Assembly: GCA_037127315.1 (NCBI GenBank)
Contig: JBBBDQ010001154.1
Location: 1,220,001 to 1,284,000, forward strand
DNA from: Ascarosepion bandense
Taxonomy: Eukaryota; Mollusca; Cephalopoda; Sepiida; Sepiidae
DNA: 64,000 nt
Direction: 5' to 3'
This document shows positions 46,480 to 58,456 of the stretch, one piece after another. Made by a program: the position numbers and the translations under genes. The notes beneath the pieces are model-generated. The model ran no database searches and was not told where the DNA came from. It saw nothing but the letters and a program-made list of their open reading frames with translations. Position 1 is the stretch's first letter; every line of letters begins with the position of its first letter.

Positions 46480-48090
46480 TCACTGGTTAGTCTTTCGCTT
46501 GACAATTATACAGATCAATAGACCAGGGGATTCAAATTGGAAGATTTAAAAAAGGTCACATATTGGAGAGATGATGATCATGAAAATACTCTGCCAGTCA
46601 TACATATGCCATCTCTTGATCCAGGGTTTGAGCATCAGGTCTAGCACCTTTACATAGATTATGGTGCTGCCCATTTTGAATAATTAATCTTTTTAATTGC
46701 ACCTATTCTTTCAAGTCTGTCTAATTCTTCATTTACTTGATCCAATGGTGTTAATAGTACACTCCATTTTGGTTTGAACTATGGAATCAAATCTGTTTTT
46801 GTTTTAAATTTTGCTTTGAGTTTTGAACAACAACCCAACTCATTCAAAAGAACATCCAGAAAATATTTTTTTCAATTCTTCCTTTAAATCTTCAGTGTTT
46901 TTTTTTTAAATTGGTCAGTTGTCCACTTATGTTTTTGCAATAAATGTTTATAGGTAAATTTCAAAGCTCAAAAAATTCCATCCAGTCAGTACTGAATAAG
47001 TGTAGTATTTTTTTTTTTTTTAACAGACAAGCCTTAGCTTTTATACACTTATGGAGATATGAGATATTACAAGTCATTTCACTAATAAAAAAAAGAATCT
47101 CTCACCTGAGATACTACTCATGACTTTTGATGTTTTAACAGACTTTCTTTCCATTTGGCTTCACTGATTATTGAAATATCACTATCAGTGTCTAGTAGCA
47201 TTTTCATATTGGTTTTCTGTGGTTATTTTTCCCAATGCAATGCTGTGAGAATATTTTCTAGTTTTAGTTTTACAGTGTGACTTTATATGCCCTACTTTAC
47301 CACACTTGTAGCATTTAGAATTCTTAAAGGGACAGTCATATCTAAAATATAACCATCTACATTTGAAATGTTGGAATACAGAAGCCACTTATCTCCCTTT
47401 GGTGGAAGTAAATCACATGGGTCACTCCATACAGTGACCCAAGCACTAGTCATTTTTTCAGTTCATGGACAGCAACCAAACAAGAAAGTTGTTTTCTCTT
47501 AGCCTGAGCCAAAGCTATATCTGCCTCCCCCAGCAAATTATAGGCACATGAAGCAGTTTCTCTTTGGAACATAGATGAGTCTGGCTCATTTAAAGCTAGA
47601 CTCCTAAAAAATGGCTTCTCCAGATCAAGTGTTTTTTTTTTTTTTGTCAAATTCATACATTTCTGCTGAGAGTTGAATAAAGAGCTTTCGTTGCTAAATA
47701 CTTTTTCGTCACTGTTTCTTCAAAACAAATTTCTTAGTTTTTTTTTGTTTTTTTTTTTGGTAATATGAATTTACAGTATTTTTTATGTTCTACCGGTGCT
47801 AAGATCAAAAAAGTGCTAAAACGCAAAAGTCACGTTTTTTTCTCATCTTCCTTGTTTGTATCTTTGAAAATATGCAGAAAAGGTAATTCCATCATCTAGA
47901 TTGCATTTAAATTCAGATATGGCATTTATGACGGCATCAGCAGTAAAACAAGATGGATAGTTTCCCATTTTCCTCTGTATTATTTCAATCAACTTTTCTT
48001 GTTTCTGCTGTTGAATTTTTTTTCCCACAGAAGCCAATATTTCTTTCATATTTGAGATGTATCTTTTTTTCTTTTCAACACACAAAAGAG
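46480..48090 (-). mobile_element. Ty3/gypsy retroelement relic (gag, protease, start of RT)
   Basis: Minus strand in order: a gag segment at 48085-47843 (AISEFKCNLDDGITFSAYFQ), a CCHC knuckle at about 47330-47270 (KCYKCGKVGHIKSHCK), a protease start near 47214 (LLDTDSDISIIS, active-site Asp-Thr-Gly changed to Asp-Thr-Asp), and an N-terminal RT segment near 46700 in broken frames (Asn-Tyr-Ser-x-Trp-Ala). Neither LTR found; the left end is cut by a LINE. Inactive. Confidence 0.75.
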
Positions 48091-48384
48091 AAAAAGTTAA
48101 ACCAACATGATTTTCTCATTGTCACTGGTATTTTGTGTGTCAAACCAACATGTATTTTTTTTATTCCACTTATTAAATTCAGTAAGATTTTCGATATTTT
48201 TGTAATTCCTGTTACAACTTGTAATAGTATAGAATCCCTGTCACTCCTGTTACAACTCGTAAGAGTTTTGCTCCTCATCGCCACCATTATAAATATTAAG
48301 TCTTGTTTGGGCACTCGGCTGTGACGTCTGTAAGAAATACTATGAAGACTGACTCCAATGAAATTTTCTAGATTCACTTGAGTT

Positions 48385-49005
48385 CTTTAAGTGTCCCGAC
48401 TAGTTCATTTGAGGTACATTTAATTCAATGGTCAGGCTAAGCTGAAATGTCTTGTAAATTTGAACACCTCCAAAACAAAACTTCTTTCACTTAAACACCA
48501 GAGAACATCTATATCATCTGAATCCATCTTACACATTTATAAATCCACCATTCATCCATACATTGAATACTATTTTTATACCTGTTCTGGTTTTTCTGGC
48601 TGCATATCTTGAGATTCTTGACAAAATTCAAAGAAGGGTCCGCAATGTAATCAATCCTGACCTAGTATATTGACTTTAGTCACTTTTTCATTAACATGAC
48701 ATGGTTTTCTGTCTGTCTTTTCTACAAATATTTTCATGGCAACTGTTCTCGTGAACTTTTCTCCTAATATCTTAACTACATGAATTTTAAATGTGCTACC
48801 AGATTGGCAACTAGGTCTCATCTTACTAATGAACTAGCTCGATGCAACTACCACTTTCCATCTTGTCTTCCTGAAACCCGTTTAGTATTCTTTCCTCACT
48901 TCTTCTCCCTAAAATTTTCTCATTCTCTTTCACTCTTGGTAACCCTTTGTATCCTAGTGGTATTATCCTCTTGTTTGGGATCAAATGATTAAAATAAAAA
49001 GTCTT
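48385..49005 (+). mobile_element. CR1-type LINE, decayed 3' part
   Basis: Plus strand: ILHIYKSTIHPYIEYYFYT near 48530 is the RT C-terminal block seen in the 37.6 kb copy; LETRLVFFPHFF-type sequence follows near 48870 and the element ends in a short tail near 49000 (GGGATCAAATGATTAAAAT). Several frameshifts. Confidence 0.7.
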
Positions 49006-49369
49006 TATATTAATAAGAAGTACTTTGCTTTTATATTGAATGACTACAAGAAACTATAGGATGTGTAACCAGAGGTATATTTATCCCCACAGGAAATTGG
49101 GAGATATTCATTTTCTATCCCAAAGAATAATGCTGGGTCATTCCCAAGAATAACATGTACAAATTCTTTTTTAAAGGTGATTTAGATGGTTTCACAGGTT
49201 CAGGAAAGCCTTTCCACATGCTCTCTATGACCCAGTTGCAATGAGAGTATCATAACAGGTGGTGGAGGGTCATTTGCAGTAAATGGCCAAAGTAAACTGA
49301 TGCAAGTAATGCCATTCTCACATCACACATCTCTATTTGAATACTTTGAATTGTCTTCCTAGACTAATT

Positions 49370-49860
49370 GCTAAAAAAAAAAAATAAATAAATAAAAAAA
49401 ATGACTAAATCCAGTTAAAAACAAAACATTTTGTATACTGCTTAAAATAATTATTATAATTAGAATGAATAAATTTTCAGCGTTTTATCAAATATTTAAG
49501 ATTTTAACTAAAAACGATACAAAACTTTAGTCCAAGTTCAAATATTCAACAGAAATAAAGATAAGATTGTGCTACACCAGCAATCTTCAAAGAGAAAATT
49601 CTGCTTAGTTTGAAAAAACATTCAAAGCTCTGCTCTTTTTCCTGGGGCCTGAACAATGATCTCTGTTATCTATATAAATATCTAATTACGTCACCCATCA
49701 AGCAGATAACATTCTAATTTGGTCATGAAAGTAATTTCAAAGAATGTCAACTACTTGAAAATTATTGAGTATGGTTTCACACTTTGCATTATTTTATCCT
49801 AGACTTGAATTAATTATTGAAGGTGTATGAAACTGAAGCTTCTAAAAATGGCTATTAAAA
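49370..49860. other. AT-rich sequence, nothing recognised
   Basis: No ORF with recognisable features; an A/T simple run at about 49373-49401. Confidence 0.4.
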
Positions 49861-49933
49861 TATTTGTTTGCATTGAATTGATCAAATTTATTAACATTAT
49901 TTGGACTATTGTCCTCATCTTAATTGCCATTTT

Positions 49934-49976
49934 CATGATGTTTTAGCTGTTGTATGCACTGGCCTTCTTTAGGCAC
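49934..49976 (-). ncRNA. Hammerhead relic
   Basis: Minus strand counterpart of 50218-50260. The core reads CTAAAGA (G5 lost) and the GAAA box is TAAAA, so inactive. Confidence 0.5.
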
Positions 49977-50217
49977 TAGGAATTTTGCACCAAACCCTTT
50001 ATTACAATTACTGGGATATAACATTCTCATTCCTTGTGTAAAGGCGCTTCTGGTAGACATGAGTTATCTCACTTTAATCCAGCATTCTAAGTTATTTGTT
50101 CACCACTGCTGTAGCCTGGTATTAAACTCACAACTCTTTGGGTCAAGTCACTGGAACTAAACAATGGCTGTATCGAGGACACATGGCCCAGTGGATATAG
50201 GCATTGGTTAGTTCCTA

Positions 50218-50260
50218 GTACCTGAAGAAGGTCAGAGCATACAACAGCGAAAACGTCGTG
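50218..50260 (+). ncRNA. Hammerhead-like motif
   Basis: Helix I TAC/GTG (with a G-U pair), core CTGAAGA 50222-50228, stem II of the GGTC...AGC type, box GAAAA with one extra A, helix III ACGT and C at the cleavage site. Same family as 16460-16501. The extra A and weak stem II argue against activity. Confidence 0.5.
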
Positions 50261-50934
50261 AAAATGGCAATGAAGATGAGGACAATAGTCTGAATAGTGT
50301 AAATACTACTTTATCTCAGAAATATAGATCAAATACTGATCAAATTTACTTTCTCTTCAGAAGTTACAGGATCATCTAGAATCTAATTTTAAGAACAAAA
50401 AAGATTTCTGACTAGTCCTTCCAGGAGAAATGCTAGTTTAAATATTAAAACAGGCAAAGTGCAGATGCAAAATTGTTTCATCAACAATTACTTTTAATCT
50501 GTCAACACAATGCCTACAAATAATACATCCTGATCATTTGTTGCCCATTATAAGTTCAACACATAACAATGCCGTTAAAGAGTTTAATGCTTCATAATTA
50601 TAGATGCACAGCATCTTGAAAAATTTGTATTCACAAGCTGCCTGAAAATTTTTGTTTTAGTCATAAATTTACATAAGCACATTGTCTCTTTTTTTTTTTT
50701 CCTCCTCTCGTTCAAATCTACAAAAACTGCTCATCTTCTGAGACTTTAATATCTTATTTATAATACCAGATTCTTTTCAATGTCATATCTGCTGGCAATA
50801 AATAAATAGTTTCCCCAAGCTAATTATTCTCAATTGTGTATATATTTTTTTCCTGATATACATTTTAACAAATGAACTTATTCTGCCTTGATAAATGAAC
50901 TGCAAACCAAATGGCTCCCAAGTCTAAGGTTCTA

Positions 50935-50995
50935 ACACAGCTACAGCTTGAAGCATATCAGAAGTTGAGATCTCTCCGCCTAAAACAAAATCTCC
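50935..50995 (-). CDS. Possible terminal exon of an unknown gene
   Basis: On the minus strand a CTAAC branch-point sequence is followed about 23 bases later by TTTTGTTTTAG, then a short open segment GEISTSDMLQAVAVLEP and a stop. It has the form of a last coding exon. I do not recognise the peptide. The plus strand also reads a short ATG ORF here. Either may be chance. Confidence 0.2.
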
Positions 50996-51682
50996 CATTG
51001 TTAGAAAAGTGAAAGAAAAAGACAATGTTATCTGTTTTATAGCTTAAAGAATTAGAACAACCTGACAGAAAAGGATTTTATTCAATTTATTCAATAAAAT
51101 TCAACAGAAGTGATTAATTTTGAAATGAAGGAATATTCAAACATCTTGTTATAAAATGCATTAATATTCTGTTAATCTGGCTTTTGTTCTTTTAATAGGA
51201 AAACAATGACATTTAGCAGCTTTTGTCAATTTGATCATTTTGTAAAAAACATTCAAAAGATACAAATTAGAAAGAATTTCACTGGTCATTCCAGAATGTA
51301 GTTCTCTACATAGGCATAATAAAATATGGTTACATTAGAAGACAAATTTCTTAAGTCTGTATCACTTGTAGTTATTTTGACTGAAAATTAATCTTGGTGT
51401 AATATTCAGACTATAGAATTAAGATTGACCAATGAATTTGTTATGCTCAAAAGTAAATATTAAATAAAATAAATACTATTTTTATAATTCAGCAACAGAC
51501 TTTTTGATGTACATACATCGTTACCTTTCACATATTACACAGGCACACAAAAAGAAAATTAAAAAAAAAAAGGTAGATCGTAAAGAATCCTTGGCTTTGT
51601 CCATTTTCCAAAATCAGTATTCTGAGGTTTGTTCATGAAATACTGATTTTGGGAAGTGGGTTGGATTGAGAACTTTTCAGCA

Positions 51683-51685
<3 letters not shown>

Positions 51686-51773
<88 letters not shown>

Positions 51774-51777
51774 TATA
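51686..51777. repeat. Compound (TG)n(TA)n(CA)n(TA)n microsatellite
   Basis: About 90 bp of alternating purine-pyrimidine sequence, partly self-complementary. A 14-bp hairpin, CCAAAATCAGTATT and its complement, lies just left at about 51608-51654. Confidence 0.95.
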
Positions 51778-52679
51778 TATGGCTAGATGTAACCATAATT
51801 TTTATGCTGACAGTTCTTATTGCATTTCTTGCTCATGAAACTCTTCTGGCTTCTTTGGACCTGCCATTTGCAATTTAGTCAAAGCCCATGTATGGTTCTA
51901 GCTCTTTAAGACTATTGTTAATTTGCATGTATGGATGAAATAAAAGATGAACCACACAGATAAGAAAGAAATCAAGTCCAGGACTTTTGATTTGTTCAGG
52001 ACTGGCCTTGTCATGACTAACTACAAGCTATTTTGGTAGGTTTAATTTTTTTACATTTGACTTGTTCAGAACTGAGCTTCTTGAGACTATCTACGAAAAG
52101 TATTTTCATTTTGACTTCCTTCTCTCCTCCTTTTTAGAGATCTGTGTATTTGTCTTTTAGATTACTAGATTTGTTTTGTTTATTGGTGTTCTGTTCTGTT
52201 CTTCATAACTGATGCTTGAATCATTCAAACTGCCTTGGCATTCCATTGACTCCTCACATATTTCCTGTTTGTTTATAGGGTCAGAACTGGGTTCATTTCT
52301 TGGTTTATAAGAAACAAGCTTCCTAGCTCAATTTCCATCTCCTCTTTGTATTCTTGTCTGGATCTTGTTTGATACCTCTAATATTTTCTGTGCCAAACTT
52401 GGACCTGGTAAAATTCTATCTTGAAATTTGGTATCTAAGTTTTTCACAATTAAATGCACATTTATCTTTGTTAAAAGTCATTCCAGACATCCCTCTCCTA
52501 TAAGATACTCGGCTGTTTTTTGTTTCAACAATTTTTTACTGATTGAGATGTAAACATATCATCTTGGTATAATGTATATTTCTCTGCCTTCTCTTAGAAG
52601 GTTTTCTATTGTCTTCTGAAAGATGGTGCTTTCATCTCTTAAGGCATACAAGTCCATCTAAGCAGACTGGAGAGTTATT

Positions 52680-52810
52680 TGTGATATCCTATGTAAATTA
52701 GCTGAATTGTATTTAAGTGATAAGCCACTAACCATTAAGGCTCCATTACATCACATGCAACGATGTACTCTGTACCAAGTACTGAAACTACAAAATATAC
52801 CAGACATAAC
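52680..52810 (+). repeat. Gypsy 5' LTR
   Basis: Aligns with 63816-63960: both start TGT, share CAAATTAGCTGAATTGTATT-like sequence (AAATTAGCTGAATTGT is identical), GGCTCCATTAC and CCAGACATAA. The two have diverged by many substitutions and small indels, so the element is old. No convincing flanking duplication. Confidence 0.8.
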
Positions 52811-52821
52811 AAACGACGTCT

Positions 52822-53894
52822 TTGATAGGATGCTTGGGTCCCATGGATGATCCTGAATACGTTGAGATTTGGATGAAAGCCTTTGTGGCCACAGCAATAG
52901 TGCATAATCTCATGACCAGACTCAAAAATGAAAGGTGCATAGAACCAAATAATGGACTTGTTTATGGCTTTTGTGGGGTGCAAGGTGTTAAAGAAAATAT
53001 CCACAATAGCATTCCCACAGGAACTAGAACAGATGTCTTTTGAGGCAGTTGTCAGCATAATAAAAAGAAACAAATTGAAAAGAAAACTGGTCGTTGCTGA
53101 AAGGACAAAATTTTTAAAAGTCAGGAAGCAGCCGGAGGAATCTATTATGCAGTGCATACACAGACTCAAGGGACAGGCAAAGCACTGCGAATTTGAAAAA
53201 CTAGGGACTCAAGGGATGTCAAATGAAGACGAGCTGATTCTGTTGCGAACAACTGAAGAACTTAAGGAACTGCAGCATAAACAAAATGTACTGGAATTAC
53301 GGGTATTTGTGTCTTCTCGGAGTGTAGTTCGTAGACAAATTAATAACCACTTGGAACTGTTCTCCCAGCTGCCTCTCGTAGAACCCGGAACACTGCTTCA
53401 CTAGGGACTCCGTTTCCTGTGCACCGTAAGCAAAACGCTGTCTCCCGAACACCGGTGTAGCCTTCTCGAGTCTTCAACGGCGAAGTGCCGCCGAAACAGA
53501 AGTGGGCTCTTTTTATGTGTTTTTCGGTCTCGTAATTTCCCACTCTCAGAGAGCCTCGCCTTCACCAATGACGCATGTGCCGTATCATTCCAAAAACTGC
53601 CTTGCATGAGCTGGCCTCGCGGTTCCATTACGTCTATGAACGCACGTGCAGACAAACCGCCTTCTTTTGCTTCGGCGAGGTAAGTCTCCACCACAGGAAT
53701 GCATGCAAAGCGGCCATCTGAACTTAGAATTAAGTGTGGACTATTTACAGCAGCTAGAGCAAATCAAAGATTTCAACCAGCTGAAAGTGTTTGAGTTATA
53801 CAGGTTGAACATAACCAAAATGAAGTGCAGTTATTGTGGAATGGTGCATGAAAAGGAAATTAAAGTGTCTGGCACTGGGGAAATGGTATCTTAA
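52822..53894 (+). pseudogene. Gypsy gag, interrupted by a solo LTR
   Basis: Capsid-like alpha-helical sequence: EESIMQCIHRLKGQAKHCEF and GMSNEDELILLR before the insertion at 53298; LQQLEQIKDFNQ and a Cys-x-x-Cys start of a zinc knuckle (CSYCGMVHE) after it. Removing the insertion and one copy of the 5-bp duplication leaves a continuous frame, which confirms the site. A frameshift lies near 52950. Confidence 0.75.
53298..53695. mobile_element. Solo LTR of another element, GC-richer, with GGAAT duplication
   Basis: A 398-bp block of clearly higher GC content sits in gag between two GGAAT copies (53293-53297 and 53696-53700). It ends in CA; its first bases are TA where TG is expected. It has no ORF of its own. 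Excising it with one GGAAT restores the gag frame exactly. The family is not otherwise in the window; it resembles the block at 57760-58186 only in composition. Confidence 0.8.
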
Positions 53895-56800
53895 ATGGGG
53901 AAAAATGAATCCTTTTAAGATTGCTTAAATAAGTGAAAAACATGTAGAAAAAAAATGACAGTTTGAGTTTTGTTTAACAGCATATCAAACTCTGCATTAT
54001 TTGATATAAAAAATGTGGGTTTTATTTTATTTTTTTATCGTGAAAAGTTCATTTAGTCAGATTTTGATGACATTTTTTGTTTCTTTTTAGAAAACTCAAA
54101 ATGTCTTCTGGTTTTGTATTTTTGAAAAGGTCCTTCAAATTGCTTGTCTGAAACTGTTACAGTTTAAGAGAATGTGTTTAACTGTAAGGGGTACTTTGCA
54201 CATTGAGCATATTGGAATATCTTCCCTTTTTAGAAGATGTGAGTGGAATATGTGGGTGTAACCAATGCGAAGTCTAGAAAGTATCACTTCTTCCTTTCTG
54301 TTTCTTCTGTAACTTGCCAGCCACTCACCAATGATGTCTTTGATATGGTGGAGCTTGTTATGTATTTGTTCATAACATGATTTTTTTGCCATTTGACATG
54401 TATGACTTTGTTAATTGATTTTAGATCAGTGTATGGGATTTTTGTTTTGAATGTCTGTCTGTCAGGAGTGCTTTTTTTGAAGCTTTGTCTGCCCTTTCAT
54501 TTCTTTATATACCAATATGGTTTAGTGTCCAGGTGAGGATGATATTATTTTTGTTCACTCTGTTTAGGGGTTTGGTGACGAGAGGGTTTGATGTATCTGT
54601 TCAGTAATGCTAAGAGGGATAATTTGGAACCTGAGTAGATAATAAATCCTGAAGATTTTTGGTTAGCAATAATATTCATGGTGAGGTCAGTAGTTATGAC
54701 TTCTGCACTATAGATTGAAGATTCCTTTGGGAGACATATTAGTGATTCTTGGTTTTGGAAGATAGCAGCACACCAACTTTCTTTCCTTGTTTAGATCCAT
54801 CTATGTAGATTTGGTGATGGTCTGGAAAGTTATTTTGGATGTTAAGCAATTTCTCTTGGAAAGTGATGGGGTGTGTTTTGGCTTTAAATGATTTGGTTAG
54901 TTCAAGTTTTATTATGGATTGATTTATGATCCATGGTGTTGTTTTTGGGAGGATGGTATTATGGATTATTTTGGGGGTCAATTTTGATTTCATTGAGCAA
55001 GCTTTTGATTCTTAGTTTAAGAGGTTTGATGGCCTTTATTTTATTTTCAAATAGGTTTTGGTATTTTATTTTCATGATGCAGTTATAGGCAGGGTTTGGG
55101 GGGCATGAGATGAGTTTGGTGCAGTATTGGAGTGCAAGTTTTTGTCTTCTTAAAGAGAGAGAGAGAGAGAGGGGGTTGATTAGCTTCTATGTATAAGCTG
55201 TCTACTGGAGAGGTTGTGAAGGCTCCTATGGCAATACAGAGTCCCGGGTAGTGAATGGTTTCAAGTTCTTGAAGGTAGGATTTTGTAGCTGCTACATATA
55301 GAAAACAGGCATAATCAAGCTTTGATCGTATAAGGGATCTGTATAATTCATTAGGGTCTTTTTGTCAGCACCCCAGTCTGTGTGGGTTATGGCTCTCAGG
55401 AGTTGAATGGTTTGGTTGCATTTGGTTCTCAGATATTTGATGTGAGGGATAAAAGATAATTTTGAATAAAGAATGATGCCTAGAAATTTGTGTTGAGTTA
55501 TGGGTATTTCAGTATCACTTAGTATTAAGTTAGGGTGATTGTGGATTTTGTGAATTTGGCATAAATGCATGCATTTGATTTTGTTATTTGAGATTTTGAA
55601 TCCATTTTCCATGGTACATCTTGATATTTTATTGATACATTGTATTTTTCTTTCAATGGTAGTCATTTTTGGAGCTGTAGCAAATTAGGAAGTCATTGAC
55701 ATATAGTGATCCATTGATTTCTGGGGGAAGACAGGTTGTTATTTTATTGATTTTAATTATAAATAGGATCACTGATAGGATACTACCCTGAGGAACACCT
55801 ATTTATTGTGGTATTGGATCAGAGAATCTATTGTTTACTCATGTTTGGAAAGTTTGGTCCTGTAAGAATTATTTTAAGAAAATTGGGAGTTTGCCTCATA
55901 GGCAAAGATCTTTGAGTATGCCATATGGCCATGCTGTGTCGCAGACTTTTTCAAGATCAAAAAAGACTGTAAACAGGTGTTCCTTTTTAATAAATGCTTC
56001 TCGAATTAAGGTTTTTATATGGACAAGTTGGTCTATGGTACTTCCTTTGGCTCTAAAGCCTGTTTGTCGATCTGAGAGGAGATTGTTTGATTTGAGGAAC
56101 CATGTCAGTCTTAGACTGATCAATCTTTCAAGGGTTTTGCAACAACATCTAGTTAAAGCAATTGGTAGTGTTCGTTGATGTTAGGGATGGTTGTGGCTTG
56201 CTTCCATAAGATAGGGATGTTGCCAGAGATCCAGATATTGTTGTGTATATTTAGGAGATATACCGGGGATACTGTTGGGAGTTCTTTGAATAAGGTGTAG
56301 TAGATTCCATCTGGGCCAGTGGCTGAGTTATTGGATTTGGATATTGAGTTTTTGAGTTTGGTTAGGGTGAAAGGTTGGTTATAGCCTTCAGTATGGTCAG
56401 AGGTGAATTTTTTTATGTTCTTTTCTTCTTTGGATTGAATTTGGTTAAATTTATTGGAGTAGTTGTTGGTTGATAATGCTTGTGCAAAATTTTCTGCGAT
56501 TAGGTTGGCTATATGTGTTTTGCTTGTGATAGTTGTGTTTCCTTGAGAGAGGTGATTTATTGGAGTGTCGTTTTTATTTGACATTTTCTTTATAAAGTTC
56601 CAAATTATTTTGGGGTTAATATTGCAATTTATTTTTGAGACAAAGTTTCTCCATGAGGATCTTTTGGGTTCTTTAATGGTATGTTGAGTTTCAGCTCTTT
56701 GTTGTTTATAATTGAATAGATTTTCTGATGAATGGTTTGTTTTGAATTTCCTGAGGGCTAGTTGACTTTCTCTTATGTGAACCATTGTTTATTGCGTCAT

Positions 56801-57220
56801 TGAGATATTGTGGTTTTGGGGATAGTTTTATTGGCTTATAGTAATGAAAGTGTTGGTAAAATGTATTACGGGATCTTCCTGATTTGTATTTGTTTCTGGG
56901 ATTAGTGTAATAAGACAGTTCTTTGTAAGATAGCTAATTTGCTTTTTTAAAATTTCATCGGGGTAGTCTTGGAATTGTTTGTGGTCCCGAATTTTCTATT
57001 ATTGGGCAGTGATCAATGTTGCAAGGATCTTTGTCTACCCACCAGTTATATTGTAAAAAGATTGATGGATCAATGAGAGTTAGATCTGTGGCAGAGAATG
57101 CACCTGAAGATGGGTCAAGGTGAGTTGGAGATTTCTGATTGTGGAGGCACAGATTGTTATTGATGATTTTTTTTTCAAGAGTTTGGCCTCTAGTTTGTTG
57201 TTTTACTTCCTCATATTATA

Positions 57221-57630
57221 ATGACTATTGATGAAGGGAAAACTTGAAGCAGCTGAAATGTGGTTCTACAGAAGGATGCTGCGGATATCGTGGGCCGAGC
57301 ATGTGAGCAATGACGAAGTTTTGGAAATGATGGAAACAAAAAGAAAATTAATATTGAGCATCAGGAAGAGACAACTAAAGTTCCTGGGACGTGCAATGAG
57401 GAAGGAGGGCTTGGAGAACCTGATACTAACAGGCCAGATAGAGGGAAAAAAAGAGACAGAGGAAAGCAGTGGATAACATATTTAAAGGGCCTGAGCAGGT
57501 GGATGACAGAACGGGGGTTGAGAGATGTTACAGGAGAAAGCGTGCTAAAAGCCACCAGGGATAGGGAGACATGGAAGGCCATGATCACCTACGTCCTGAA
57601 GGGACAAGGTACATAAAAGAAGAAGAAAGT
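57221..57630 (+). mobile_element. RTE-type LINE 3' fragment inserted in the LINE endonuclease
   Basis: Plus strand, opposite to its host. It encodes EMWFYRRMLRISWAEHVSND, RKRQLKFLGRAMRKEGLENL and, after a frameshift, TWKAMITYVLKGQGT, the C-terminus of RTE-like reverse transcriptases, then an AAGAAGAAGAAAG tail. It splits the host endonuclease between the GDFN region and the downstream YEEVKQQ segment. Confidence 0.85.
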
Positions 57631-57759
57631 CTTCCATAAAGATAAATGGTTTAGGGAGTTGTTTTATTAAATTATTCAGATCTTTTTCATTTATGGGGTC
57701 ATGAGGTGGGATCTATAGTGAGAAAATGGAGACAGTTTTGTGTAATGTTGCCGAAATTG

Positions 57760-58186
57760 TGTTATATACTGACAAACAACAAACACGCATACATATAAAA
57801 ATATAAGTTATATTTTTATTAATGACGATGAACCGTGTAGCCTAGGGAACAGAGAGTTAAGAGAGCGCGCTTCAGGGTTGACGGGAGAGTCGTAGTATCT
57901 GTTGTGTCTCTCTCTCTCTCCTGCTACTCTGGTCTGTCTGTCTCTCTGTCTGTCTCGTGAAATCCGTGCGCCGAGGTCTTTTTATAATCTCCAAACCGGG
58001 ACTTCCGGATTTTGCCTCGCCCACGCACGCCCATGTAATTCTCAGGGACACCTGTTCTGTTTGCCTCTTGTAGCCATTTCCGCTACTGCCGGAAATAAGG
58101 TCAAACAAACATCCGTTTCTTTCAACGACCGGAAACGCCCCCGCTTGCATCAGCTTCCTCGGGTGGGCCCAGATTGTTATATTACA
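57760..58186. mobile_element. Solo LTR with ATTG duplication
   Basis: A 427-bp GC-richer block starting TGTTATAT and ending ATATTACA (short inverted TG...CA ends), between ATTG at 57756-57759 and 58187-58190. It has a CT-rich tract and a TTTATAA box near 57980. Excising it with one ATTG restores the host endonuclease frame on the minus strand. Confidence 0.75.
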
Positions 58187-58456
58187 ATTGCAATTGCTTG
58201 TAATCTAGTGTTGATGTTGATTTTTCTTTGGTGGATATGTTTCCTAAAGAGGATTGATATTCCCTCTGAAGCTGAAGCAGTATTGTGTATATAATCATAT
58301 TGCTCAAAATCTTTCATATACGTTTTGTCACTGTTTTTTTAAAGGTTTCTTGGGGCATATGGTGATAGGGTTTAGTTCAGCTATTAATAGAAGTAGCTTG
58401 TTGTAATTTACTTTATAGCCAGGACAATTCCATTGGATCATTTTAGGATTTTTTTT

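Larger units (their letters stand above)
49885..50310. repeat. Foldback element with hammerhead-like motifs
   Basis: About 49890-49990 and 50205-50310 are inverted repeats: GGACTATTGTCCTCATCTT pairs with AAGATGAGGACAATAGTCT-type sequence, and the motif region pairs too. The 215-bp spacer is unique in the window. Confidence 0.75.
54135..58450 (-). pseudogene. LINE ORF2: endonuclease, reverse transcriptase, RNase H
   Basis: The start reads IQWNCPGYKVNYNKLLLLI, the usual opening of the AP endonuclease. Further on come LPKPFIFMED (normally a GDFN-type motif, broken by the RTE insertion), SATDLTLIDP, and DHCPII at the catalytic histidine. RT: NSATGPDGIYYTLFKELP, RQTGFRAKGSTIDQLVH, and the YxDD box reads YVND, so a catalytic Asp is lost. 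RNase H: HQIYIDGSKQGKKVG. The end has RLRIGYTHIFHSHLL, ICSMCKVPLTVKHILLNC. Many stops and shifts. Confidence 0.85.

Noticed and set aside
50911..51012. Plus-strand ORF starting MAPKSKVLTQLQLEAYQKLR in a good start context
   Set aside because: 34 codons, no recognisable family, and overlaps a more plausible minus-strand splice acceptor.
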